A stretch of DNA of 64,000 nucleotides from Pelecanus crispus (GCF_030463565.1 NC_134643.1:215068583-215132582), one strand, 5' to 3'; shown: positions 23,665 through 35,779, counted from the stretch's first letter. The notes: generated by a model not told the origin, from the sequence alone. A program made the numbers and translations.

Positions 23665-25706
23665 GTGCTGCCCCTGCTGCTCTTTCTGGGGAGGTTTCGG
23701 GGCCTGGGGAGCTCTGTCCTGCCGGGGGGGGTTGCGCTTTGCATGTTTCAGGGGCTGGCAAGCCAGGGGTGATGGCAGTGGCCAGCCAGGCGGGCTGTTG
23801 CCGTGGGGCTCTGGCAGCCGTGACAGCACAGAGGACAAGTCACAGAGGGGTGTCAGCAGGGCTGCCATCCGGCAGCGCCGCCGCTGCAGTACGGCTCGGG
23901 CCAGCGGTGAGTGGGGCAGGCGGGGGGAAGGCTGGGCCGGACGAGGGCCGGGGCAGAAGCGCCAGCCCCCGCAGGGCTTTCGAAGGCTGGGCAAGGGCGC
24001 AGCCGCTGCGGGGAGCGCCTTGGGCAGGGCAGGTGCCGCCCTTGGGGCTGGGCACACAGGTGCCCGCCACTGCCAGCCACGGCCAGTGCCTGGGGGGGCT
24101 GCGGGGATGTGCCCCCAGCCCCGCAGTGCTCACCAACCTTCCTCTTGCTGCCCCTGAGCTCCCTCGCCCCGTCTCCCACCCATCCCCGCGCCCCTGTGTC
24201 TCCTCTCCCCGCCGCCCCAGACGCCATCTCCCTCCCACCCAGCCCCACTGAGCCCCTTCTCTCCCTCCTCCTCCTCCTCCAGGCCATGGCTCTGGGAATC
24301 TCCCACGTCCTGATGGTGCTGAGCATCGTGCAATACACTCTGAGGGTGGGTGACCGGCCAGATGCGGCCACGCAAGACCTCCTGCGGCAGCGTGAGGAGC
24401 AGCTGAGCCAGGAGATGACTTGGCTCATGCAGGAGATGGAGCAGAGGAGCCAGGAGCCACGCGGGCTCGCCCAGGAAGGCGTGCTCCTCGCCGCCTGCCA
24501 GCACTGGTGGTTCTTGGCCTCTGCCGAAATGCTGCTGCTGCTCTTTGGGCTCTGCTGGCTCTCCAGGCAGAGGAGCACCGACTCACACGGCGGCGGGCAC
24601 CAGGCAAGCTCCAGCAGGGAGGAGGGGGATGGCCACGAGGACAAACCACACCCTTATGACACTTGGGGTCAAGACGAGTCTGTGGCTAAGGTGGGGAGCT
24701 CCGCTGCGTCTGCCAAGCCCTTTGCAAGAAGGGCTTTCTGACGGGGCAGCATCCAGCCGTGGGAGCGGGCAGTGCCTACAGAGACCTGAGCGCCCACAAC
24801 AAGGACAACATCATCGACCGCCTGCTGCTCGTGCCCCTGAGACCACCCGCATGGCACTTCTTCCACCAGCGCTGGGCACTGCGGGGGAGCTGCCCGTCAG
24901 ACGCTCCTGCAGATACCCGTGTGGAGCGCCTGCCGGAGAACGGGCTGTGCTTCCTCCTCTACCCCACGGCGAGCTGAACAGAAGGCGGGCCCCTGCTTCC
25001 TTGCCGCCTCCGCACCTCTTCACCCTATGTAAAGATACCAGTAAATGTGCTTGTTTTAACAAATGCCGTGTCTGCGAGTGTCTGGGCAACACTTTGTTGG
25101 GGAACGTTACCCCTCAGCTCCACCTCCCCTCTGTAACAAAGAGGTGAAGTCGGTGCTCAAATTTACGCTTGCAGGGGCTGCACTCATGCTTCGATGTTTA
25201 GCACCGCCTTCTCTTCTCTTCTCTCTCTTCTCCTGGTGTTCTTGACATTGCCTCCTCCCCGCCTCCTTTCCCATGCCCCGGCCCACCTCTGTGCTTGCTT
25301 AGAAGGATGCCGCTGAAATCAGCTCCTCCGTCGCTGGGTCTCACTTTTTCTGGCGGCCTGGCATCCGGCTAACATCAACGCACCACAAGGCCTTACCGTT
25401 CTTTGCATCAGGGAAAGAGCACGGAGGGTACAAACGAAAGCAAGCCGCTTAGGAATGAGCATCGTACCAGTAGGCAAGGCTCTCTGAGCTTCAGGGGTGT
25501 GCTGAAAATTGAGAAGATGTCTCTTCATCCCCGCAATGAGAAGCAATGGGTTGTACGCTTACTAATCTACACAAAACGGCTTCTTAGAAGATTGTGTCAT
25601 CTCTTGGGTGCACACTTCAACTACATATTAAGTACCTAGGTGTTATGTTACTGTATTCATTTTTGTGACTGAGGCATTGTCATCATTCTCCTCACATGTA
25701 AGGATG
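23665..25706. repeat. Array unit 7 (partial terminal unit, empty CR1 site)
   Basis: Resembles the long form up to 25626, then passes straight to the sequence that in units 3-6 lies beyond the inserted CR1 3' end. It therefore shows the pre-insertion state. Similarity to the other units ends at about 25706, within the CR1 ORF2-start region. It has more private changes than the inner units (for example near 25113, 25356, 25510 and 25613), as expected for an edge copy that escapes homogenisation. Confidence 0.88.
24286..24977 (+). pseudogene. ITPRIPL1-like truncated gene, copy 7
   Basis: Intact 151-aa ORF at 24286-24741, remnant to 24977, in the terminal unit. The protein is unchanged although this unit differs more elsewhere. 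That is weak evidence either of recent homogenisation or of constraint on the small ORF. Confidence 0.72.
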
Positions 25707-26445
25707 AAAAAGCCTCAGAAGAAGCATTCTACTGCCTGTTAAGACATAGCATGTATGTTAGCTTTTTGTATGATAATCATTTAAATGGTTGTATCATGTA
25801 TTTAGAATAGTACATGTGCTTGTAGGCATGCTTGTATATTCTTAGATGAACTTCTGGTACATTTAAAATATGAGACCTTGAACGTGTGGGAGGAAATCAA
25901 ACCCCATTGATTTATGATTAACACTGAAACACAGATAGCACTGAAATTCCTTAGTTTTCGCAGCGTATAATACAAAATACCTAGAAATAAATGCAAGGTA
26001 GATTGCATTTTAATAAAAGTAAATTTGCTGGGAATGGAATAAAGCAGCAAGAAGCTTAGAAACTAGGTACTGGATTTTAGCACATGACTCAAGAGCCGAG
26101 GAAAGCTCTGTTGCTTGAGAGAGCACGGACACAAGAGCATGTTGTATGGGTAAGTATCACGTGATCTACATCTGGTGTATCTATACTGTAATTTCCAATC
26201 AACTTATACACCCACACTTCTCAGTCCTGATTTTTCTCACTGTATCGTCAGATCCAATGACTGGCAGTTCCTCTGCCTTCTATTATTCCTCAGTCTTTAT
26301 TATAAAATATTAACTGAGATGCAAATGGTCTTTGGCCCAGTGTTTGTGGCTGCTTTCACCACCACTCTTGGGTCTGCTTTCATCTCTCTCCAGAACTTAT
26401 CCAAAGTACTTTGAGCTGGATGACTTTGCAGTGATTTGAACATCT
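25707..26445. other. Unique AT-rich sequence next to the array
   Basis: About 740 bp without similarity to the array units and without a convincing ORF. In a long unit this interval would be occupied by the middle of CR1 ORF1, so it marks the break between the array and its flank. No gene seen. Confidence 0.5.
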
Positions 26446-26537
26446 TGGACCTTAGCTCCCAGAAGGCAGCACACTTCTCGTGACTCCCTGTCAAGCTGGC
26501 AGATGGATGCCTCATTGCCCCTTAACAGACAGTCACA
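26446..26537 (-). mobile_element. Isolated CR1 ORF1 (SGNH) fragment matching the array
   Basis: About 92 bp match the array segment at 8945-9035 with only three or four differences, covering the ESREVCC-type part of the SGNH domain. Flanking sequence on both sides is unrelated. Because it lies 740 bp beyond the array edge in the same orientation, it may be a remnant of the ancestral element that supplied the array unit. Confidence 0.75.
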
Positions 26538-27459
26538 TTGAGTGAGAATACTGTTTTCAAAAGCAGTGACTCCTCTAGTGCCTCAGGTGCGATTTTCAGT
26601 GCCAATTTTTTTTTTTTTCATTCATTCAGAAGTCAAATGGAAACGCTGAAAAGTGTTGGCTTGGAGCCAACTAAGGGGTTACTTTCCCCCCCTTCTCACT
26701 GACATAAAAATAAAACCAAACTTTTAGTGTCAGAGAAGAGTTCCAGACAATCAAAAAACAAACATCCCATTTCATTCACAGGTAATTGTAAAAAAAGCAA
26801 AGGAAAACAAGGTCTAGCTTCACAAAGTTGCCACTGAAGCTCTTCCTTTTTAACAACATTCGGTGTGGTTTAGATACTTCCTTGGGATCTGGAGCCCCAG
26901 AAACAAATCCCATCTCCACCTCTTAGGATCACACCTTACGAAAGATGTGAATCATCAGAGTTAGCACTGGGAATAAGGAACTCTTCAATTCTGATTTTAA
27001 ATTATTGTCAGGAATGCAGGTTTGTGAATCCTGCTGATTATGTCAATTTACTATGAATGAGTGACTTTACACAGTTTGATTTAGTAACAGTTAGAATTTA
27101 CTTGTAGCAAATCGCAGAATTTGATTGTAATATTTTTAATAGCACTCAATCATCAATGATTAATAAAGTGATTAGACAAAATTGATCAAAACAGTGACAG
27201 TTACAGATTCGAAGATGGCAAGGTTCACTCTATTACTACATGGAAGTGCATAAAGGAAAATTAAATTACACTGAGTTAGAATGATTCATAAAGGGATTGC
27301 ATATGCAGGGGATAAGAAGGACCCTCCTGTTGAGTCACGAGGTTCAGAATAGACCCCCTTGCTTTCTAAACTCCTTCTCAGAGAGGAGTCTAGGTGTGGC
27401 TGGGCCCACTCTTAGTCTCAGACTTGGTCAACGGGTTATAAGAATAATGCTGTAAGAAT
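26538..27459. other. Intergenic sequence, no feature recognised
   Basis: AT-rich DNA with short T runs (T12 near 26610). No supported ORF, no RNA gene and no recognisable repeat apart from the LTR that starts at its right edge. Confidence 0.5.
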
Positions 27460-28029
27460 TGTCCTGGTTTCGGCTGGGATAGAGTTAATTTTCTTCCTAG
27501 CAGCAGGCATAGTGCTGTGGTTTGGATTCAGTAGGAGAAGAATGTTGATAACACACTGATGTTTTTAGTTGTTGCTAAGTACTGCTTATGCTAGTCAAGG
27601 ACTTTTCAGCTTCCCATGCTCTGCCAGGTGCACAAGAAACTGGGAGGGGGCACAGCCAGAAGAGTTGATCCAAACTGCCCAAAGGGCTATTCCATACCAT
27701 ATGATGTCATGCTCAGTATAGAAACTGCGGGGGGTTGGCCGTGGGGCAGCAATCGCTGCTCGGGAACTGTCTGGGTATCGGTCAGCGGGTGGTGAGCAAT
27801 TGCATTGTGCATCACTTGCTTTGTATATTGTTATTATTATTATCATTATTATATTGTTATTATTATCATTACTATTTTACTTTATTTCAATTATTAAACT
27901 GTTCTTATCTCAACCCAGGAGTGTTTCTCACTCTTACTCCTCCGATTCTCTCCCCCATCCCATCGGGGCAGGGGGAGTGAGCGAGCGGCTGCGTGGTGCT
28001 TAGTTGCGGGCTGGGGCTAAACCATGACA
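27460..28029 (+). mobile_element. Solo LTR of an endogenous retrovirus (plus orientation)
   Basis: About 570 bp starting TGTCCTGGTTTC and ending CCATGACA, so the TGTC/GACA inverted termini are intact. It contains an AT-rich (TTATTA)n-like stretch near 27829-27890 and a TTATTAAACTG block before the GC-rich end. A direct GAAT flanks both sides (AGAAT if the last LTR base is counted in the duplication). No gag, pol or env sequence adjoins it, so recombination between two LTRs probably removed the internal part. The same LTR family occurs inverted at 36977. Confidence 0.85.
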
Positions 28030-28724
28030 GAATAATGCAGCAGTATAAGACTCCCTTTGAAATTAAATCATACATCTACAGACTACTTAAACTGATTCAC
28101 ACATGCATACACATGAACATGAATGCATATGTACAAATGGTATACCTGTTAAAAATTCCCCTTGAGTTTAGCGAAATACTCGTGTCTAATGTCTTGGCAT
28201 TTCCCAACGGGCAAGGGCTGAGCCTCGAGGAGTGAAGAATTTCAGCCCAGGCTCCCTTGTCGATCTTCAGCACAATGGAGTTCTGGTTGCAGCAGACTTG
28301 TGGAGTCTGCTAGTTTTTGCTGACTCTGAGAGGCGTTTCGATCAGAGGGAGATGCTGGTTCAGCCTGCGGCAGTCCAGGAGAGCTCAAAGGGCCTCACTT
28401 AGGACTGCTGTTTATAGGATTGGGAGATGATTGACTTTAATCACCAGTAAATTTCCACCTGAGCCACAGTTTAGATCAGTAGTTGCTGGAATTCCAGCAA
28501 CGATGATACCACTCGTTTTCAAGGCTGTCAGGGGTAGCTGTTTTTTCTTGCTCCCCTCCTTAGCCATAATACCAAGATTTTGATAAGGACAGGGCTGCTC
28601 TCTGCTTCAGCCATGTAGGAGTTTATAGTACAATTAAGGGGCACTTAACTGACTAACTCGCTACACAAAAGCGGCGGCCTGGAATTCCTGAGATCGTAAA
28701 GCCGTTGAAGAGAAAGAGGAATGG

Positions 28725-28756
<32 letters not shown>

Positions 28757-29190
28757 TGCACCACCACAATTATCCATCAGTCCTAGTTAATTTTTTTCAC
28801 TGTACAATGCAATTCCCTCCTTTAAAAACACAGTACACAGTAACACTTGTTTATCCCACAAATGTGCTGGAGGGATGTCTGGGAAGAATTCTGGCAATGA
28901 AAACTGTACGGTTACCCTAAGTGCTAAGTATTATTAATTTGAAAAAGAATGTGCTACGGTTATTCTAGAAATACGGCAAAGACTGATCATTAAGTTAGAT
29001 TGTTAAACAAGAAGACAGGAAATATCATCACACCTATCAACCTGTTCCACCACCTCCTCACTTGATCACGGGTTGTCATCTCCCTCCCCTCTCACTCCTA
29101 CTTATAGTTCTCCTCCCCAGGCTGGCCAGGCAAATGATCACTACTATGTATTTGTTGTGCTATCACAGCACTTAGGAAACAATCATGGAT
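28030..29190. other. Intergenic sequence with a long G tract
   Basis: No supported gene. The main feature is an uninterrupted run of G at 28726-28755. The rest is mixed-composition DNA without recognised repeats. Confidence 0.5.
28726..28755. repeat. G30 homopolymer
   Basis: Thirty consecutive G bases. The tract can form G-quadruplexes, and its length in the assembly is likely uncertain because sequencing through such runs is error-prone. Confidence 0.9.
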
Positions 29191-29880
29191 CCTTCTGGAT
29201 AAGGTACAAACACAGCTTTTGCCCCACTCGTTGAGGTGACTCTCATCTCTTCCTAGCTGTTCTTAATCCTCGAAGAGGGGATGCATCCCATAGTCATAAA
29301 AGGTAACTCCCCATTTTCAGCACCAGCTGTGCAAACAATAGTTGACCGACAGGATCCATCCATTGCTCCAGCCCTACCCCCTCACCAGGAGGACTGAGGA
29401 GAAACCACCTGGGCACCTCTGTCTTTGACTCGCCCTACAGCAATGTAGTCATGCTTGATACGCTCTAGGTCTCCCCTGGCAGTATTGTTGGTGACCATGT
29501 AGGAAAGCAGCAGGGAGTAGAAGTCTGAGGCCCAGACAAGACTCAGCATGCTTTCCACACCATCCCAGATCTCAGCCCCCAACAAACCTCCCCAAACAGC
29601 ACGCAGGGGCAGCAAATGGGAGCATCCATCTCCCTCAGCAGGGAGTCTCCAACTAGTATCACTCTTCACTTCCTCCTGCATGGTTCAGGCTCCGCCAGCT
29701 CAGGTGCTTTGCTGGAGAGAGCTTCCAGCCTCTCGTCTGCTACCAGAGCACGGAAGCTGTTCTGTAGCTGCAAATGTACTCCTGTTTCTGGTACCTCCTC
29801 CAATCATCCATGACCTATTGAAGCTATCTTTTGTTCTGGTTTTATGCAGTACCTAGAAGGATCCACACTTGTTTCCTGAG
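29190..29880 (-). mobile_element. Old CR1 LINE ORF1 fragment (SGNH domain)
   Basis: On the minus strand, a decayed CR1 ORF1 of a different lineage from the array copy. Recognisable pieces are LVGDSLLREMDAPIC-like sequence near 29650, NNTARGDLERIKHDY near 29490 and FYDYGMHPLFED-like sequence near 29290. Frameshifts and stops are frequent, so it is long dead. Confidence 0.7.
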
Positions 29881-31800
29881 TGGTGTGATAATACAAAACA
29901 AACTAATGATCATTTGGTTTTACCTCACTGTAGTAATGGTTAAGAGTGAGAGTTAAGTGACGGGTTATTTCAGGTTCCATGCTGCCTCTGTGGTTCTCTG
30001 ACACTATGACAACTCTTACATATATAGAGACATATGCAGAGAGGCTTATTTATGTTAAACTTTTCTTAAATCAGGCTAGACATGGAATCACAAACTCCTG
30101 GCTTCTGAACTGCTCAGTTTAATGAATGGACTCAACCTAAGGCATTTTAAGGCATCTCTTCAACTACATTACAATCTGCTGCTAGAACTTAGAATCACTT
30201 TGCCACAGAGAAGCCTATGAAAATGTAAAGTTTCACAATAGCACGTTTTTGTCAGCAAGAACATTTTGTAATCTTTGGATTGTGACATCATTCATCACTG
30301 GCTGAAGCACGGATCAGATTTGGCTACTACAACATCAGATTAAAAAGCAGCATGAAGATATGAATAAACCAGCAACAAACAAAGAGGAAATAGCTCCCTA
30401 TCCAAGCAGAACTTTCTTCAAGATCTTAGAAATACAGATCTACATTTCCAAAGGCAGCTAGTCATTTTGATGTTTGATTTGACACACCAAAACAGGCTCA
30501 GGTCTTCACAGCACTAAAGTTCAGCAATCTGTAAAAAAACAAGATCCGCTCTAAGAATGGATGAGACAACCACACAGCAAGCCCCCCAAAACCACTAGTC
30601 ACTTCTAGGGAAAGGCAGTAAAAGGGAGAAGCAAAAATAAATGCATTAACTTCAATAAATTCAGCAACATGGGTATATGTTTTTTTTTCTTTTTCTCTCT
30701 TCTACTTATTTCTCCTACATCTTTTCCCTTCATTTCTTACAGTTCCTATCTCTGCACTGCTGAGCTGTGTTCTCCTCTCTCCAGTTCCCTTCAGGAATTC
30801 CCAACCTTCTGTTCTATGTCTCATTCCCCTTGTCGGTGCTTCTTCCTTTTCCTTTTCCTAGTGCCTCTCCCTCTCGCACTAAACACAGTAGGCTCACCTT
30901 CTCTCTAGAAACCCCTCTTCTTTTTTGTCCATTTCCATAGCCTGTACCTACTCCATCTCCTGATTCGTGTACTACCACCTCATTTCTTCCCCAGATCCTT
31001 ACACAGAAGAGGGTGTGTGAATGGAAGTGGTTTGGTAAGTATCAGAGCTGAAATCAGATTGCTTCCAGTTTTTTTCCTGTCTTGTATCTTTTCTGCCACC
31101 CCTTCTGTCATGATACCTGCCTATCCTGCTGCAAAACAGGCAGTATAGCTAGTGAGGAGAATGCCACTTGTCTCTAGCAGCAGTCCCTGGGAATGAAGGT
31201 ACATCTAAATTCCCCAAAGAAAACCAACAGATCCCATAAATTTCAGCACCTAAATCAATTTGAATAAACTGCTTTGTTTTAAAGCTGTTCTTTCTTCACA
31301 GATCTTAACAGGAAAAGGAGGAGATCAGGATCTTTGAAAACTCTGTGTGCCTTCACTAGAAGCCTCAGGTACATGAGTTCAGCAAAGATCTCCAAATGAG
31401 ACATTCTTTGGTTGTATTTTCTATGGCATGCCCCAGAGCACCAGCTGACCATTGCAGGCAAATGCTAAAATGCCTGAAATGATACCTAGATCAATCTCTT
31501 TTCAGGAGGTATGTTCAAGGAGGGCTTTTCCAAACATATGAATTTGTTAAGGTTATATGTTAGGAAAGGCAAGTAAGGTACATTATGTAACACAAAACCA
31601 ACGCTCACCACCTATCAGTAGAAAACAAGTGATTATTCCACACATTTACAAAAAGTTTCAGAATGTGAAATAAGGTGCCTCAACACAGCAGCCCTAAACA
31701 GGTTTCTCATGCAAAGATTTCAAGTCTGTTGGCTACTTACTAAAGGAAGAGGTGGGTTAGCTCTGCAGAAAGATGCCCAGAGGTGACTGCTATAAGAACA
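29881..31800. other. Intergenic sequence, no gene recognised
   Basis: AT-rich DNA with a pyrimidine-rich stretch around 30675-30960. The 79-codon plus-strand ORF there is low-complexity and not convincing. No repeat family recognised. Confidence 0.45.
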
Positions 31801-32397
31801 TTCATAGAACCATAGAATGCTTTGGGCTGGAAGAGACCTTTAGAGGTCATCTAGCCCAACCCCCCTGCAGTAAGCAAGGACAGCTTTAACCAGATCAGGT
31901 TGCTCAGAGCCCCATCCAACCTCACCTTGAAGGTTTCCAGGGATGGGGCCTCCACCACCTCTCTGGGCAACCTGTTCCAGTGCTTCACCACCCTCATTGT
32001 AAAAAATTTCTTCCTTATGTCTAGTCTAAATCTATTCTTCTTTAGTTTAAATCCATTATTCCTTGTCCTGTCACAACAGGCCTTGCTAAAAAGATTCTCC
32101 CCATCCTTCCTATAGGCCCCCTTTAAGTACTGGAAGGCTGCACTAAGGTCTCCCCGCAGCCTTCTCTTCTCCAGGCTGAACAACCCCAACTCTCTCAGCC
32201 TGTCCTCGTAGGAGAGGTGCTCCAGCCCTCAGATCATTTTTGTGGCCCTCCTCTGGACCCGCTCCAACAGGTCCATGTCCTTCTTGTGTTGAGGGCCCCA
32301 GAGCTGGACGCAGCACTGCAGGTGAGGTCTCACCAGAGCAGAGCAGAGGGGCAGAATCACCTCCCTCGACCTGCTGGCTGTGCTTCTTTTGATGCCT
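31801..32397 (-). mobile_element. CR1 LINE 3' end, 5'-truncated
   Basis: Minus-strand CR1: the tail (ATAGAATG-type) is at the left edge, then 3' UTR, then the ORF2 C-terminus (frame 32189-31851 with [19 protein letters not shown] and [15 protein letters not shown]), continuing as frameshifted ORF2 to about 32397. It is the same subfamily as the 355-bp insertion in the array units. Confidence 0.9.
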
Positions 32398-35300
32398 ATG
32401 ATTACCTATGTAATCTGCAGTCCTGTGAGATGTCTATGAATTATAAAATAATATTACCCTGCAATTTCAAGATGAGGTGTTATAGTGGAAGTTTATTATT
32501 ATTGACTCTTACTTTTCATTCCTGCATGTCTTGAGTAGAATTGAGGCTGTAAAAGTGAACTGTTTCTGTTCTGTGACACTGGTTTCAGGCTTCCAATGGA
32601 GAAACTCTTTTTCACACTCCAGATTCCTTCCAGAGCCACTGTTAATAATTTGTCAAAATAATACCATTATAACTGATCACTTCAATTTGTTCTAGAATTA
32701 ATGTAACTTTTAAAAGACAGTCCCTTTGGTCTATACAGAAATTAGAAGTCGTTAAGCAGAATACTGTAATCTTCCTCCATAGTTAATGAAAAGAGATTGA
32801 CATCTTCAGAGAGCAATTCAGATTCCTAAAGGTATATGATGCTCTCTACTGTCTGTAGAACAGCTTAGGACTACTAGGCTCCTAACTTAAGCAGATGCAG
32901 CTGATGTATAACATATAAGAAGCAGCAGTAATACCATAGATGCATCCAGCACGATTTATTGGTCATACTGGAATACCAAATAACCCTCATAAAAAGGTAG
33001 CAGAACCGCGCCCGCCCCCCCCCCCCCCCCCCAAAAAACCCCAAACCAACAAAAAACCAAAACCAAACCAACAGCACCAAAACAAAACAAAAAAGCTCAT
33101 TTATTTTGTTGGTTACAATTTCCTATCTAATTTATGCTAATTTAAGCTTACTAGTAATCTAAACTGTGTAAATCAGTAACCATCCAACCTGACAACTGTT
33201 TGTCAGAGCCCAGGCCACTTAGGGAACATCTCTAATTCTCCAGATGTATACAGATGAAAAAGGAACTCAGTACTTGCTGAATAATCCGTATACCAGCATT
33301 TGTTTGATCTTATACCTAGCATTGTCATGCTATGCATATAACATTATGCTATACATGCCATTTATATACTGAGCTTGTTATACATCCATATTATACATTC
33401 CTGTAAGGAATATTTTTGTAGTGTTTCTATATTATCTTCAGTACTTTAAGCCTTTGTAACATACAATTCATTGGGGGACTCCCCGGAAATCATGAGAACA
33501 TATATGGTAGCATCCATTTGTATGACCAGACTGAAATCTTCCGGACAGTTTTGATCCATTGGTAGATGGATGCAGTGAAATATAATTGTGTTCAGCTCTT
33601 CGTAACATTAGACACATGAGCAGATTGAGCAGACCAACATTAACATCTGCAATTCAACTACTTGTCCAGAACCCCTTTACAGTCAACGGGAAAAGAACAG
33701 GCACTTTTAGAGCGTGACACATACAACGGTAGGTATCTAGGACAAATCAGAAGAATTGTGTTTCCAAGTGCCTTTTTCTCTCCATTTACTACAAACAGAG
33801 CCTACGTAAGTCATTCATTTGCAGGTGTGTGCTGTAATTGCCTAAGGAGCCTAATCACAGTAATGGAGTTACAGGTTCAAATGGTCTTTACATCTGACAG
33901 GTACATAAGTTAGGAGATGTAACCGGTATTGTTTTTGTCCGTGAATCCAACTGTTTTAAATTAATTTTGAGTGAGTTTAGTCTTGGGTCTCAATCCTACA
34001 TAAGAGAAACCAGACTCTTCTTTTTTTCAAAATTTTCCAAATGTGGAAACAAAGGCAAAAATACCTTTATTACATTTGTGGAGGATGTAATGATTAGGAG
34101 ATATAGTGGTGGTCTTATTCCAACAAAACGCAGCTTAATACAACCAAGGAATAGCTTTACTCTACAGAAGAGAATGTGGGGCTACAGAATGGGAACTGTG
34201 TATTGTGGAGCAAAAGCATCATAGATTTAGGAGTAACAGTTGACAAACAGTTCAAGGTCCTAGTGCTAATGTTATCTCTAAAATAAGTAGATGATTCTCT
34301 CTCTTTACAGGCTACTAGTGATACAAATATTGAAATACCATGATCAGATTTGGTATTCACATTTTAAAAGAGGAGGCAAAACAACTGGTGAGAGTACATA
34401 CAGAGCCAAAACCAAATATATGTGTCTATACCTTCTCTGGAAGAAAATCCTGAATACTAAAAAAGGCACTATTATATATCCAAGAAAAGCAAGGAGATGA
34501 ATCATGCAAATCCAAATTATTAATCAGGCTTTTTTTTTTTTTTAATACACCAACCACTAGAACAAACTAATGAGGGAAGCTGTGGAATAACCAGCTTTAC
34601 TCAGTGGACTCTACAGAGAGGTACCTAATAAAATACAATGGCTTGGCTGATAAAGGCAGTAAGTAAGACCTTGTAGTCTACCAGGTGAGATGACTTATCC
34701 TTAAAGATTACAAGCTTCTGAAAATTAATTTTCTACAATTAGATTAACAGATCTTATGGCTGCAGGAGACCACCAGCATGATGTAAGTTTTGTCTTATAT
34801 GGGTCATATGGCTTCAGGCTCATTCCTGCACCAAGGCTAGCAAAAGACCTTGGACCAGGGCTGATGGTTAAAGTGCTAAATATTTAAAGTCTGTATTAAA
34901 AATGGTGACTGTAAGTGATCTTTGCTAAATTGTTCCAGCGTTAACTTCTCCTTTTGTTAAAAACCACTAATTATTTCTACTCTGATCTTATTTTTACTGC
35001 CAGTTCTCAGAACTGTTAATAGTTACCTAGACTGAACACCTTGTTCCCTCTTAGGCTTCTATTTCCTGATTTACCTACTGTAATCAAGTCTCTCCATAAC
35101 CTTTAAGCTGCCTAACCAGACTGACTTTCTAATTGCTTTCACTGTTTGCCTGTTCTTTATTTACCTTTATCATTCTTACCTCAACTCGTTCTTTTCAATG
35201 CCAACTTCAGTTTTGAACAGCAGAAGGGGACCAAGTATTCTATTAACTACAGCACTTCTTTCAAAGAAAAAGGTAATAAAACCTCCCTATTGCTTGGCAT

Positions 35301-35779
35301 TTGTTTCTGTTTTATTAAACTGAGAGATCACATGGAATTATCCATGTTCTCTATGGTCCCATAATTTCAGACTTTTTTTTAAAAAAAAAAGCTATAAGGA
35401 CTATATACAACTCTTGTGTTTCTAAATGTTTCCCAGGCTCTTAAATTAATGTTCTGGGCTTTTTTAAATAATAATTTTGCCACAGTTCCTCAAAACAATT
35501 TATATTTCATTTGCCCTGACAAACACTTGCCATTTGCTGATAAGGAGGATTACCTGCAGCTGGATGTTTAATGTGGCATGCTTCTTTCTGAAAATAAAGT
35601 TCTTCTTCAAGTATTTCTTTAACTCTCCTAGATGGCTCAACACATACAAATTTCTTCCCTGTTAGTAAAACATATTACAAAAGAACCAGTTAGTTTAAAC
35701 CTCCTGAATGCTAACGTGCTTTGCCAAACGTAATGTCATTTTACGCTGCTCTGTCTTTAATGATTCACAAATACACGAC
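32398..35779. other. Gene-poor AT-rich intergenic region
   Basis: No ORF or RNA gene that I can support. Holds a C18 run at 33015-33032 followed by A/C-rich sequence, and a T run near 34531-34543. Short ORFs here lack family features or splice context. Confidence 0.5.
33015..33032. repeat. C18 homopolymer followed by AAAACC-rich sequence
   Basis: Eighteen C bases followed by about 65 bp of A/C-rich simple sequence. No terminal or telomeric array is present. Confidence 0.85.

Larger units (their letters stand above)
1..25706. repeat. Tandem array of seven ITPRIPL1-like/CR1 composite units
   Basis: Head-to-tail repeats with period 2,982 bp for the first two units and 4,425 bp for the next four, then a partial unit. 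Counting from the first base of the window, units are 1-2982, 2983-5964, 5965-10389, 10390-14814, 14815-19239, 19240-23664 and 23665-25706. By eye only scattered single-base differences separate the copies, apart from one 1,442-bp deletion (units 1-2), one 355-bp CR1 insertion (units 3-6) and one-base indels. The window starts inside a unit, so the array probably continues to the left. The right edge lies inside CR1-derived sequence, where similarity stops at about 25706. The composite unit contains no complete functional gene that I recognise. Assembly collapse or expansion is possible in such an array. Confidence 0.95.

Noticed and set aside
1-25706. CRISPR-like or phage-type repeat array
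   Set aside because: Units are thousands of bases long with LINE and vertebrate gene content, and there are no short regular repeats with spacers.
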